A DNA stretch of 64,000 nt from the NCBI GenBank assembly GCA_037102815.1, contig BTPP01000004.1, positions 2,666,001 through 2,730,000 on the forward strand, in the 5' to 3' direction. Within the stretch, counting starts at the first letter, position 1; the number at the start of each line of letters is the position of its first letter. The position numbers were made by a program, and so were the translations under genes. Source of the DNA: Neurospora intermedia (lineage: Eukaryota > Ascomycota > Sordariomycetes > Sordariales > Sordariaceae). Below, piece after piece: positions 1 through 10,763 of the stretch. The notes beneath the pieces were generated by a model. The model had not been told where the DNA came from and made no database searches. It saw nothing but the letters and a program-made list of their open reading frames with translations.

Positions 1-1
1 C

Positions 2-292
2 ATGTCATTGTCAGAGACACCGAATGACACGCCAGAATCAAGTAAGACTTCGGAGCCAAGCAGCGATATATCGGACGGTGTGGGTCTTGACATCAATATG
101 GACTGGGCCACCATGGACCCGGAAATCATGGACGACTTGAACAACGTCAGCCTTGACGGCTACGAACCACCGGCATTTGATAGAGAGATGGTCAACGACG
201 CGTATGCTAACGTCACGTTTGATGACTCGGTCATGGATTTTTCTAAGCCTTTTAAGCTTGACACGTCGCTCTATATGCTGAATACAAACTGA
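2..292 (+). CDS. 3' end of an unidentified protein-coding gene (truncated by window edge)
   Basis: An open frame runs in from the left edge and stops at TGA 290-292, giving at least 96 codons. I do not recognise the protein. The visible tail is Ser/Thr/Pro-rich at first and then strongly acidic, with many Asp and Met residues (for example the stretch DMDW-like 'INMDWATMDPEIMDD') and several aromatic residues set among acids. Such composition is common in the activation region of fungal transcription factors, but no DNA-binding domain is in view, so that is only a guess. The ATG at position 2 is probably internal: the frame is open to the edge and the upstream part of the gene lies outside the window. 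Confidence 0.55.
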   Translation: MSLSETPNDTPESSKTSEPSSDISDGVGLDINMDWATMDPEIMDDLNNVSLDGYEPPAFDREMVNDAYANVTFDDSVMDFSKPFKLDTSLYMLNTN

Positions 293-773
293 TTGGCGCT
301 CTGTGGTGGAGAAAAGAAGACATCTGGGGTATTGGCGGAGAATGACAGGAGGAAGGTTGATAGATGATTGAACGCAACATCAAGGCGCATGGTTCATGTG
401 AAGGGTTTTCTGGGCGGCGTTTTGGGTGTTTGCGATGCGGAATGATGATATTTTGATTCTCTACTTACGATCTCGGCATTTATCGTTGGTTCGTCGCACT
501 TCTTTCTATGCCATTACATATTTGCGGCGCCTAATCATGGGATTTGGAACGCTTTTCCTGATATGTCTTCATACCACTGATATCATGTGCTATTTGGTGT
601 TGGTGAAGCCAAAAAAATGGATGAGGGTGAAACAGGCAGGCGGAATTGCCAACGGAATCGGGGACGTCCCATACGGCACAGCAGAGCTGCTTCTGGGAAC
701 TAGAAAGGGGTCGAGATGGCCGATTTCTCCCTTTTTTTTTTTTTGTTTCCCCCCCACCCACCCTTTTTTTTTT

Positions 774-808
<35 letters not shown>

Positions 809-2036
809 TCTTCTTTCCATCTCAAAGGAATTGATACCCGTTGAAGTTTGGCATAGTCACGAACAACCTCATAGCTCACAAACGCCGGACTTGGACCTCA
901 GCTGGATATTGAGAGCGACGGACGAGCACTCTGTCTGGGGCTTATTGAAAATAATATTTACTTACCGCTGAATATCCCGTTCTCGCTTGTTCGTATGTGC
1001 CGCACATCTATGTATCTACCTATTCATCCGAGTATCTTGTCCCGAGCTCGTTTGGTCCCCCAAGTCCCTGGCGCTTGAGTGTAGTGTACAGTCGAACCCC
1101 CTGAAACTGCATGTAATCCAGACCGCCAAAATCCATGCACCAAATGGCGTATATGCAGTTTCTGGAGGCGGGGCTAGGGCAAAGATGGCGAATTCAGACC
1201 TGGAAATTCTATGCACTAACTAGCGTATATGTAGAATCTGGAGTATGCAGTTTCAGGGGGTTCGACTGTACATGGATGTAGTCTAGCGGCACGATACGTT
1301 TCAACTTGCAACCCATCCAAGAGCATGCACATCCTCCGAGTACACTAAACGGAATTTGCGGGGTTCCATGAATCATTTATTTGGGAGACAGCACAAGGTA
1401 AGCGTCGACCTAGGTTGCCCTGACGAGAGCGGCACATACAATACAGGTAGGTGGTGATCCAAGATGTTAGTGTACTTCCACTTTCCCTTACAGCAGCAGG
1501 GCACTGCATGTAGACCAGGCCCTAATCGGTGCCACCACCTCCGGCTGGTACACTGCGTTAACGGGCTGTACATCTCGTGCATGCATCCATCACCTGGGAT
1601 TTTCCCACAAATATTTTCTAATCTTCTCTGTTCTTACTAGTAGCCAATTTCATTTCATTTATACGTACGTAGTATAACTTTGGCAACATAGCTACCTGTC
1701 TGAGAAAGTCACCTTTGATGGACATTCGCACGGCTGGGATAGGTACTGTACCGTCCAAACTGATCATTGTAATTGCCACTGCACTGTTAGTGCACACCGA
1801 CTCAGGTATCACAATTGGAGCCAGTACACTTCCGCTGAACTCGACAATTTTGTACTCTGGGTTAATTTGGAGAGCAAAACTACGGCATCGCGTCTTGCTC
1901 TACACAACCCTTCTACGCGCCTCCCCTTCCATGCCCAGGTCTTACAGGCAACACTTCACATCAGCACCTGAAAGTGACTGATCAGACACGAGCCGGAGGG
2001 AGCAGCAGTAATACTTTTTTTCACTAGCGGGTAGTT
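293..2036. other. Intergenic region with homopolymer runs and a MITE
   Basis: No convincing gene. The stretch holds a long T-rich tract around 731-802 (with a C-rich interruption near 750-765), which is probably 3' flank of the left-edge gene, and the TIR element at 1089-1268 described separately. Short ORFs here have no recognisable content. The last few hundred bases before 2037 should contain the promoter and leader of the Whi5-like gene. Confidence 0.6.
1089..1268. mobile_element. Small non-autonomous TIR element (MITE), Fot1/Pogo-like
   Basis: Both ends carry a perfect inverted repeat. The left arm starts CAGTCGAACCCCCTGAAACT and continues GCAT to 1112; the right arm at 1245-1268 is its exact reverse complement. 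Each end is flanked by TA (1087-1088 and 1269-1270), the target duplication of Tc1/mariner/pogo elements. Counting the flanks, 28 bases match on each side (1085-1112 and 1245-1272). The element is 180 bp with no coding capacity, so it would need a transposase from elsewhere. Inside are two imperfect direct copies of a 40-bp unit (1128-1167 and 1204-1243, 32 of 40 identical). The TIR structure is seen directly; family assignment is inferred from the TA target and ends starting with CAGT. Confidence 0.7.
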
Positions 2037-3846
2037 ATGTCCACCATCTCGCCGACCAAACGGCGTATCCTCGGGTCATTGAATCCCAACGCGTCACCCT
2101 GCCAGAGCTCCAAGTCTGAGTTCGAGGGGCGCATGGAAGAAGTGCAAGCAACCGTTTCAACTGTTCTTCCTGCAGGGTGTGAGAACAATCGTCGTGAAGA
2201 GGAGCCGGCTAGGAAGAAGGTGTGCCTCGATCTTCGGGGAGCACAACAGCACCAGCACCCGCAGATAGGAGCTGGTGGTGGTCATGGCAGGCGAAATCGG
2301 TCGAAATCAGCCTCTCCTCCCACCGAGGCTACTGTCTTGTTGGGCAACTCGAATACTACCGAACTTTCACAGTCCACCGACATGAGACACGAGAGAGTTT
2401 CGTCTCTATCGGTGCTACCAGCTCTGCATCCAACCCGCGTGGCAGCCGAAGGAACGGCCCGGGCGGTTGCGGAGGTCCTGTCCGTTCCCATGGCGACCCA
2501 AATCGCTTACCCAGCCGGTCTTGTGGGCAACTTTAACAATCACAGGCAGCCAAAAAGGACAAATAACCCCCGTCTTCGTTTCGTGAATCAGGCGGCCAGA
2601 CAGGTACGCCCGATCTCACTCCCCATAGACATGTGGATGCGCTGACTGACACTTGATGATTGTCCAAAACGTAAAACAGAAAGCGGAAATCCTCCGTCTC
2701 CGCCTTAGCCTGGCCGCTTACAAGATTCAGACGGGCCAGACTGACGTCCCGCTTGAGCAACTGGAGATGCGTTCACTGCTACTACCGTTGGGGGGATACC
2801 ACCACAGCCAGGGACGGCTGGCGGATGGTGGTGCCTCACCAGAAGCAGCAGTAGACAGATATCATGATGGCAGCAACAGCAACCCAGCGAACTGGAGCTT
2901 CATCAGCAATAGTAGTACCAACAGCAACAGCAATAGCCAAGGTCACGGTTACTTCCAGCGCGTGAACCACCTCCGACACGCCGCCGGAGCAGCTATCGAA
3001 GCCGTCCAGGCGAAACAGGAGCGTCGAACGGCTTGGCGGGAGAGGGAACAGTACAGGGAATGGTATGAACAGTATGGTCATCATTATCAAATTTCCACTT
3101 GGGAGAATGCCGCCGCTGAGCAGGATCATGATGGACTTTCTAGGGATCAAAGCCGACAGCGACAGCGGCGTCAGCAGCAGCAGCAGCAGCAGCAGCGCAA
3201 TCTTGGAAGCGGGAGTAAATCACTGCCATCCGATCAGGGGGATCGAGTAAGTGGGCCCTGTACTACGTTTACGGGTTCAGGCACTAGTGTTATCACGACC
3301 GCGGCCATGACGACGACTACGATGACGTCCCCTCATCTTACCCGCCTGGACCTTGCGGAGCGCGCGTTGCAGGCTCATCAACGGCTTCAGTCGAGGGCGG
3401 TCACCGAAGAGCTATTGATGGACCATGAGCATGAGCATGAGCATGATGAGATTGACTCGGAGCCAAACTATCAACAACTTACACATCACCACCAACCCCA
3501 ACAGCAGCAGCGTCATCGACATCACCTGGATAAGGCCCACGAAGGGTGGGTAGTACGCCCTGCTCCAGAGAACGGTCCAGAGGCTGCCAATGATATTGCT
3601 GCAGGACCAGGGAGGAGAGACCGCACTGATGATGACGAAGAGGAGGAGAGCATACAAGCCAAATCCAGGAGTCACCAGGTGGTGGGTCCCGGCCCGAGTT
3701 ACTCCACTGAACCTGAGCTTGAACCTGAGCTACCCAGCCTGACGCCGTACCAGTTGGATGCCGGTGAAAAGGAAGGGCAAGATGGAGATGGGAATGGGGA
3801 TGGAGATGAGGCTGCCAGTGGGTTGTTGAGCTTGTCGAGGGGCTAA
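2037..3846 (+). CDS. Whi5/Nrm1-like G1/S transcriptional repressor candidate (GTB motif)
   Basis: Two exons, 2037-2603 and 2680-3846, joined in phase 0 across a 76-nt intron (donor GTACGC, branch GCTGAC at 2641, acceptor AACAG); 577 residues. The N-terminus (SPTKRRILGSLNPNASP) resembles the start of many fungal Whi5-domain proteins. Directly after the junction, about residues 190-220, comes an Arg/Leu-rich helix and the run AAYKIQTGQTDVPLEQL, which matches the GTB motif by which Whi5 and Nrm1 bind SBF/MBF G1/S transcription factors. The rest is low complexity: a Gln run from (CAG)n near 3172-3195, a His-Glu repeat near 3421-3445 and Glu/Asp-rich segments, so it is probably largely disordered. 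Family assignment is by motif memory; Whi5 and Nrm1 cannot be told apart here. Confidence 0.65.
3172..3195 (+). repeat. CAG trinucleotide repeat encoding poly-Gln
   Basis: About eight consecutive CAG codons lie inside the Whi5-like reading frame and encode a glutamine run. It is a pure repeat and so likely to vary in length between strains. Confidence 0.8.
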
Positions 3847-4712
3847 GGGCCGTCTACCACCACGTACTACGTAAATGGATCTGAACGGTGGCCGTGGGAC
3901 AGAAGGCGTTCAAAGACCTTTGACTCTGCTGGCATGAATATGGCAAGAAAGAGAAAAAGTCGCTTACAGGGTATGGTCACGGTCGGAATTCTAAAAAAGC
4001 ATGTCGTAAAGGCATTTCGTTAAGGCTATGTACTTTTTTGGTGTATGCAAGCGTGAGAGTCAGCATTATGGTCTTGGACTAGATCAAATCGCATACCTAC
4101 ATCTGTGTATTACTGGTCTCGTCTAGGCGGCCGGATGTAGCGAATTTACACTTGCTCACTCAAAATTCTTTGCCTTGCTTGATCAGGCAAGATCGGATGG
4201 ACTTTTACCGAGACCATGGGTCGCACCGACAAGTTGATCCATTCATCCCCTCTCCCACGTGGCAGCCACACCTTATTTTGTACCATTTATAATCCGTAAT
4301 TGGTTCAGCATTTACTCGCTGCGTGGAAGCAGCAAGGTCATGACTACATACATACGTACAGCACAAGCCCGAGACATCATTGTTCGGTTCGTACATTCCT
4401 ATCGGCTTGGGAACCAATTCAAGCAAAGAGAAGAACGTTGATCGTGGAATTGATCCCAAAGATAAGTAAGATACATGCAACTAGGGACAAAAGAAGAGTG
4501 CAACTAACAAGAAAGGTCCAGGAGCTGCGAGTGATGAAACTGTTTGCAAGATGTTCTAGAGGGAAAAGTAAAAAAGCGAAGAAGAACAGGACACGAATGA
4601 CTACTGAAAAGGTGTAACGCAGGATAGGGTGAATAAAAAATTTAGAGAATAAAAAAGAAAGAAAACCAGGAAAAGGAAGTCGAAAAAAGAAAAAGAAAAA
4701 ACTAAAGTCATC
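3847..4712. other. Intergenic region between Whi5-like gene and tRNA-Met
   Basis: No gene recognised. Purine-rich towards the right end. ORFs on both strands are short and without identifiable features. Confidence 0.5.
4696..4701 (-). terminator. Pol III terminator of tRNA-Met
   Basis: Six T residues on the minus strand, 11 nt past the mature 3' end of the initiator tRNA, the usual RNA polymerase III stop. Confidence 0.8.
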
Positions 4713-4784
4713 TAGCTGCAACTCGTTTCGATCGAGTGACCTCCGGGTTATGAGCCCGGCGCGCTTCCGCTGCGCCATGCAGCT
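4713..4784 (-). tRNA. Initiator tRNA-Met (anticodon CAU)
   Basis: Read on the minus strand, 72 nt fold into a full cloverleaf with no intron. The acceptor stem AGCTGCA pairs with TGCAGCT, leaving discriminator A. The anticodon stem CCGGG/CCCGG encloses the loop CTCATAA with CAU. Initiator hallmarks are visible: an A1:T72 end pair, three consecutive G:C pairs at the base of the anticodon stem, and GATCGAAAC in the T arm in place of the elongator TTCGAAT type. It delivers the first methionine with eIF2. The gene stands alone. A six-base T run follows on the transcribed strand. Confidence 0.95.
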
Positions 4785-5581
4785 TTTCCAATTATTGGAT
4801 TTTTTTCAGCAATCAAAAGCCTATATCACCATGTAGCTGCGCAGCCGTGAATGAACATAGTAGTGCCAATGCCGTGATTGAAAGTTGCTATTGTCTCAAA
4901 AGCGAATGCTTTGGACGGATGCAGCGGTCCAGTCAAACCTTACTTGCGACATGACTCACTGGCTTAGGTACTCAAGGGTATGTAGGGCAAATGGAGACGC
5001 TTCCTTATTTGTTTGAAAATCTGCGATGAGAAAATGCTACTACTACACTACTCGTCAGGTGGTCTTCGACCAAGCGACTTTGCTTGCATGGTAGCTTCAT
5101 GGCAAACTCCAGACATTTCGTTCAAGCTGAGAGGTCCCGGATTTGCTTCATTGGTTTTCCTTATTAATTTATCCATCAAAAGCGTCCTCTCTCGCCCATA
5201 ATGGTATTGTTCTGTGGAAACAGTTCCCTTTGATGCGCAAGCCGCTTCGCTAGGGGGCTGACTGACAATACAGGTTTCCATAATATCCAAACAACGCCGA
5301 TGCTAATGAACAGGGTGGTATAATGGTATCAAAAATGTGTGCGAAAAGGGGTTAAAAGAAGAAGAAAAAAAGAGGCAACCTCCAGCAATGCATCTTTGTG
5401 GGGCGTATGGATATACTCGACAAGAGCCATCAGTCGCATCGACACTCCTCCAACATGCTCCGCGCGCAATTAGCGAGGAGCTTGAGATAGCTCCGTACAG
5501 AAGGATAAGCAGAAAGGAGGCATGCGAAGGTATGATTACTAGGCGGGAAGAGCTTCGTCGCCAGATCAAGGTGGAAGTCAC
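4785..5581. other. Intergenic region, no gene seen
   Basis: About 0.8 kb between tRNA-Met and the 3' end of the ERF4-domain gene. The ORFs present are short and unsupported. It should include the 5' flank of the tRNA and the 3' UTR of the minus-strand gene. Confidence 0.5.
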
Positions 5582-7353
5582 TCATAAGACAGTTACAGCT
5601 GGCGGTTGTTGCGGAGGTTCGACAGGTTCAACTTGTGTGGCCCCGTCAGTCCCGCGAGAGGCACCCGGTGTAGGTGGTGCAGGGGCAATCTCGGGATCCG
5701 GTATTTGAATATCCAGCTACCGTCCTCAAGTTAGCATACGGTCACCGCAGGTAAAGAATACGGTTTAGGAAAAAGACGTACTGTCATGTAACCAGTCCTC
5801 TTCAGTGGCACGATCTTGGGGGGGATTGTGCCATCTTCACTACCCACCGTCTTCTCCATCTCTTTGTTCCACTGTTCAATCCAATTCTCGAGCCTTTGCA
5901 ACCGTGCCTTTACACCGGTAAACCCAAAGTCTTCCCATAGCCAGCCTGTTGCAAGACCCAGAATGCCGTCCAAAATGTTGCGCCAGTTGTATGGACTAAA
6001 TATCGGCACAAGCTCGGAGTTCAGCTTTTGGATCACACGCCGGAACTCTTGCTCTGATAACCCTGCCGGCTCGAGGATTTCGGGGTACAGGTTTGAGAAC
6101 GTAGGAGCCAGATCACCCTCCAGTAGCCAATCCCGACGGACTCGGATAATTCGCGTATTAATGTATTCAGGAGAATCCAAGGGGACGTGCGGGTTGAGGT
6201 GCGGGTAGCAAGCGTGCTGAGGTCCCCATTCGTCGCCAGCGTCTGGTTGCTGATCAGGATCCCCCAAAATATCAGAGTCATCTGATGAAATGGCAGAACC
6301 AATGCCGGATATCCGTGATCCTATTGACTGCCGGGCGTCCATCACATCCGGTCCTCGTTCCAAGTCGGGAGAAAATCCGGCCCCATCTCTCTCCTCCTGC
6401 TTGGTTTCCGTTGGAGCCATGTCTTCTTTCCCTTTCCCTTTGTTCAAACCTTTCTTCCCGTGGTCGAAGCTCAGCCCAACCGGCACCCGACTCTTGGTGC
6501 TTGATATACTTTGACCCCGAGTCCTTCGTCCAGACGCGCTCGATTCCGGGATTTCTTCAATAGCGCGGATGCGAGAGGGTCCTGCGTCGGTCTCCTCCAC
6601 TCGTTCAATGGGCGAAGGTGGTATGCTAGCTCGTTTCCCTTCAAGGGAATGTCGAAGTGTGCGCGGCAGAGGGGAACGCTGCCCACTGCCTGTACTACGC
6701 TCAAGCTGCAGACTGGCTCGAGCACTGATGACTGAATGCCGTGGCTGTTGTTGGTTCTCGGGTACGGTTAACAATGGCTGATCGCCGGCGGCGGTAGCTG
6801 TTGGATATGACGGATCGAAATCGAGATGGGGCGAGGGCAGCGAGAGAGGGATCGCCGGCGGCGGAGGCGATGACTGACGTCTCCTCCGAGTTGCTGCAGC
6901 AGGAGCAGGTGGAAGCCTCGGGGTGGAATTGGTCGGATTCCAAAGACGAGCAGGGGATTGGCGATGAGGAGAATGGAACTGGGCGTACTGGCGGTGCAGG
7001 GGAGAGCTGGATGTCGCAACTGCGCCGCGGGTTCGAAAGGGTGATTGCAAGAGCGACACTGGAGTATGATCGGGTGCCCTGCGCGGCGAGCGGCCAAAGC
7101 CGGGCGCGAGCGCGGGAGAAAGCGCTGCGGGGGGTGGAGGGGAAGGAGTCGAGGTGTGTGCGCCCGGATAGTTGGGTTGTAGCGACGGAGACGGCAGTTG
7201 AGGATTATTGGCGGTAAGGGGGTATGGACAATGCGGCGATGAATGGTATGTTGTAGATGGCGGTTCGATGGCGGTCGAATCTACGGCGGCTGCTTCAGGC
7301 AACGAGTAGAGGTGGGCTGGTGGTGCCGTTGGTGAAGCCGTTGGAGCGAGCAA
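5582..7353 (-). CDS. erf4: ERF4/Golgin A7-domain protein, Ras palmitoyltransferase subunit
   Basis: The C-terminal half contains the Erf4 domain (about 6165-5782): NTRIIRVRRDWLLEGDLAPT, then SNLYPEILEPAGLSEQEF, the NWRNILDG-GLATGWLWEDFGFT segment and the closing IPPKIVPLKRTGYMT. In yeast, Erf4 partners the DHHC enzyme Erf2 on the ER to palmitoylate Ras. The last coding exon is 5582-5716, joined in phase 0 to the main exon ending at 5782 through a 65-nt intron (donor GTACGT, branch GCTAAC, acceptor TAG); the tail is Pro-rich. The N-terminal ~310 codons are Pro/Ser-rich and look disordered. The 5' end is unresolved: the frame opens after TGA 7354-7356 and its first triplet is TTG, while the first in-frame ATG is at 6420. 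Either a short upstream exon supplies the ATG, or translation starts at 6420 and gives about 257 residues. Confidence 0.85.
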
Positions 7354-10300
7354 TCAGTGGCGGCCGCAGAAACGGCCCCCTCGACAGCGTGGAAATTCCG
7401 TCTTGCGCTTGGTGGTCGGGTCCGTGTTGGTCGTCTGCAGCTCTTCGCACTCAGGGGATCCCGACTTGTGATTTGTTGCTTCCTTGTCCAGTCGCCCGAG
7501 TCCTGAAGTGTAAAAGCTCCGGTACCGACCCAGGTCGACACCTCAGGCCTGACCACGATCAACCCTGTACGCAGACAGCTAGACTGCTCAAGCCCCGTCG
7601 TCGTCGACAGGTCAGCCGTCTTCGTTGAGGTCCACTGCTTCCTCCTGGCTCGCGATCGAGTTGTTGGCTTGCTCCCCTTATCTCGATTAACTTGACGCCA
7701 ACAACGGCGGCAGCAGTCGCGGCAGAATTGACACTGGGCGATCGGCGTGGAAGGCAACCTGTATGGCCGCAAACTTGACACTTTCTCTCTTTCCCGTAGC
7801 CCCGAGGACAGCGCAGGGCGGTAATGACAATGTCGGACAATTGCCAGTTCGTCGGTTGACAATAATTGCGAGTTTCCAGCGATATGCAGGGCGCGGCGCT
7901 TGGGGTGCTCTGACTGGCTCCTTTCTCTCGACTGCACGAGTGGGTGTGGAGGCGGTTGATTCCACCTTGACCCAGGGCCGCTCATCAAGCAAGCAGCCCA
8001 GCCGACCCAGGTCTTCTTGTCAGCTGGCGGCAACCGACAATCAAATACCACCACCGTCTTGCTTCGGTCTTCGACGAACCTGCCCCGGATGTACCTAGCA
8101 AAGCGACTTGAATCACTCGGCGGATGTGGTTGAAAATCGAAACGAGGTTTAAGGCGATTATCGACAATTCTGATTCTTCATTTGCGATCTGTACAACATC
8201 AACGCACACCGTAGCGAACGCCAAATAGAAAGCTGCTTGATCGAGGTATGGTTGGGTGGTCAGGTTGGTCCTTCGTGGGCGCTGAGGAGAAACTGAAGCT
8301 GATGTTCTAAGTATTTGAAGTTTTTATTCTGCCACCCCTTTTCAATGGTAACCATCAAGCAAAGCTTGGCCCTTACTCCTTCGGCCGTAGGCGGTAGATG
8401 ATCTCTCAGCATTTCCAGAATCTCCGCGTTCCTGGCAAGCTCACTGGTCAGGGGTATCAACCACCTTCCTACCGAGAATGTTACCCAACATCACCGTTGA
8501 AAAGCCTCAGCCAGTTCTTGTGCGACGCCCATGACCAGCTGGTGGAATTTGTCCGAATGTCATTTTCCCACTACTTCGGTATGCCCGAACATAGCTTGTC
8601 TACACATCATAATGCCTGGGGCGGCCATGCCGTGCGACGTCCCGATAGCATTACAATGCGACAATAGTTTGCTTGTTAGTTTGGTTCTTCGACCATGGGT
8701 TGAACAGGGACATTTTTGGGGCTTCCATTACCCTTCCAAAAGAGGAACCGTCCTCCTTTCACAACGATATGGGACAACAACATCAACAAGGGTCCAGAAT
8801 GCTACAGAAGCCTCTTACGGATGTCCTCTTAGCCTCTCTCCATATCCTTGGAGGCCTTTGTAGTGTAAAGACTGGAAAATATCAAGCCGCACGGCGTTCA
8901 CCCAATCGAAGTGGATCCAGCAAAGCTTTGGCTCTTTGGTACCGGACTATCTATCAAATCAGGGCTGGATTGTACGGATTCGATCTCCGATGGCCGTTAC
9001 AGATGCATGACACTGAATACCGGACGAACTCATAATCGATCCCGATTTGGTGCGGTGCTCGGACGCTGCAAGTCCAAGCATGAACACCAAGGGTTATGCG
9101 TTTGACCAACACATGGGAAAGGCTATAGCGCAAAGAAGGTACACAATTCAAGCAAGCGTTCACGCAATTTCATCTGCAGGTACATATACCGGCGGTGTAT
9201 TGTAGTGTGCCAAAGCGTATTATGTTTGAGCAACCTTTGACCTGGCTAGCAGGGTTAATTACAACCTCTTGTTGCCGTGGGCTCGTTCTTCACATAGATG
9301 TTTCCCCAAGAGAGGTATCGATTCTCCATATCTACACCTATTCCTTACAGCCTTTCATGTTCTCCTGTCGGCAAGCAAGCAAGCAAGCAAGCAAGCAAGC
9401 GGGGCTTCCACATGGACGCGCATGTCCGTCCTGCATTAGGGCCAAAAGCCCACGTGCAAAAAGTCCATTGCAAGAGGGACATCGAGTGTGCTTTATTTGG
9501 TTTTCACTTCAACCCCAACTGCTCAACGGATGTTTGCCTATGTATCACCAGAGATAATCCACAGTCAATGTCGACTAACTCATTTTACCATGGTGGATGG
9601 AAGGAGTTCCGATGCGGCCCTTCCCGTCCGAGACCTTTGAATGTGCCCTTTGCGTCCAGAGGGTTAGACCAAAAAAAAAAAAAAAAAAGACAAAAAGGCA
9701 AAAAAAAAAAAAAAAAGACAAGATTCCCAGCCGACGCTGACGCAGGGCCTCATTTTACCTAGCCAATGAAACCAATCATTATGGCTATTTGCAGCCAATA
9801 TTCCGAGCTCTTCCGCAAGCGAGGCCGGGAACCTACTACCTTATCTGGAGACCCAAGCGGGGTTGAGAATCAGATGTCAGAAAGGTGCTCGTCGTCGCTA
9901 ACAGCCGTGTGTAGGTGAGTCGATGAGCATGACTGTTAGCACATCGAGGTTTCATTCTTGATACCCAATGCCACCACCTCTGAAGGTGCCACTGCCAATG
10001 GCACAATGCAGTGAAACACCAACCTGGAGGAGAGCTGCACGCAATCCAAAGCTCGAACGAGCCAAGCCCAGGGCGGTTAGGGCCATGACTTATAAACCTA
10101 CCACTTCCTCTTCTTCCCCACTTGGTAGCAAGTCTCTGTCTCTCGGCTTCCCAAACCCTCCGGAGATCTCTTCCAGGCCGTGCGTTTCTTTCAGTTAAGT
10201 ACGCGTTGCAGCAACATCAAGTCCGTCGCCACCATTCACGCTATCTACTGTGCGGATTGCGGGATTGCCTGGATGGCAGCTCGCTGTGGGCTCCAAAAGA

Positions 10301-10763
10301 AGAAGCCAAATGAATGACGGACGTGCAGTCATCTGGCATCCGATCCGACAGCGACGGGACGAACCCATCTTCCCCGCAACTCCAATTGACCTGATCTAGT
10401 TGCAGACTACGTCACAGTGTCCCGCCTTGCACCTACTTACTCACCCGTCCTTGCTTTGCAACATTGCTTCCCTTCGTTGTGAGGACCGCACCACTACTAT
10501 ACAACTCAACAACACCCGGCACCCTTCTCTTGTCCTAGGATAGTCACTCACTATCTGTCAAACACGTCTCCTGTGGTTATTGTCAAAATCTGCGGGCCAT
10601 CCCTGGGCTCTGGTCGCCGCCAAAATCAAAACACCACTCAGCTGCACACATACGGTGCATTGCGCTCTCGCTCAAAGGTGCCAAAGTACAGCCACGACGC
10701 ATTCGCTTCGCTGTTCCTGCCCGAGGACGGAGTCAATGACAGACGCAACAACGCCTGGACTCC
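7354..10763. other. Intergenic region with simple repeats; weak small-gene candidate
   Basis: About 3.4 kb without a recognised gene. The left part should hold the missing 5' exon or leader of the ERF4-domain gene. A two-exon 73-codon frame can be assembled on the minus strand at 8260-8532 but is weak (see findings). A (GCAA)7 microsatellite lies at 9371-9400 and A-rich runs at about 9670-9715. The last ~500 bp are C/T-rich (for example 10430-10560), as expected for the promoter and leader of the next plus-strand gene. Confidence 0.5.
9371..9400. repeat. (GCAA)7 tetranucleotide microsatellite
   Basis: Seven uninterrupted GCAA units plus GC, in non-coding sequence. Confidence 0.9.

Noticed and set aside
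426-971. 181-codon plus-strand ORF across the T-rich tract
   Set aside because: The frame includes a long Phe run created by a poly-T tract. It is consistent with 3' flank, not coding sequence.
7281-8054. 257-codon minus-strand ORF upstream of the ERF4-domain gene
   Set aside because: It overlaps the ERF4 frame in a different phase at its 3' end, is Arg/Ser/Thr-rich and has no recognisable features; probably leader or chance.
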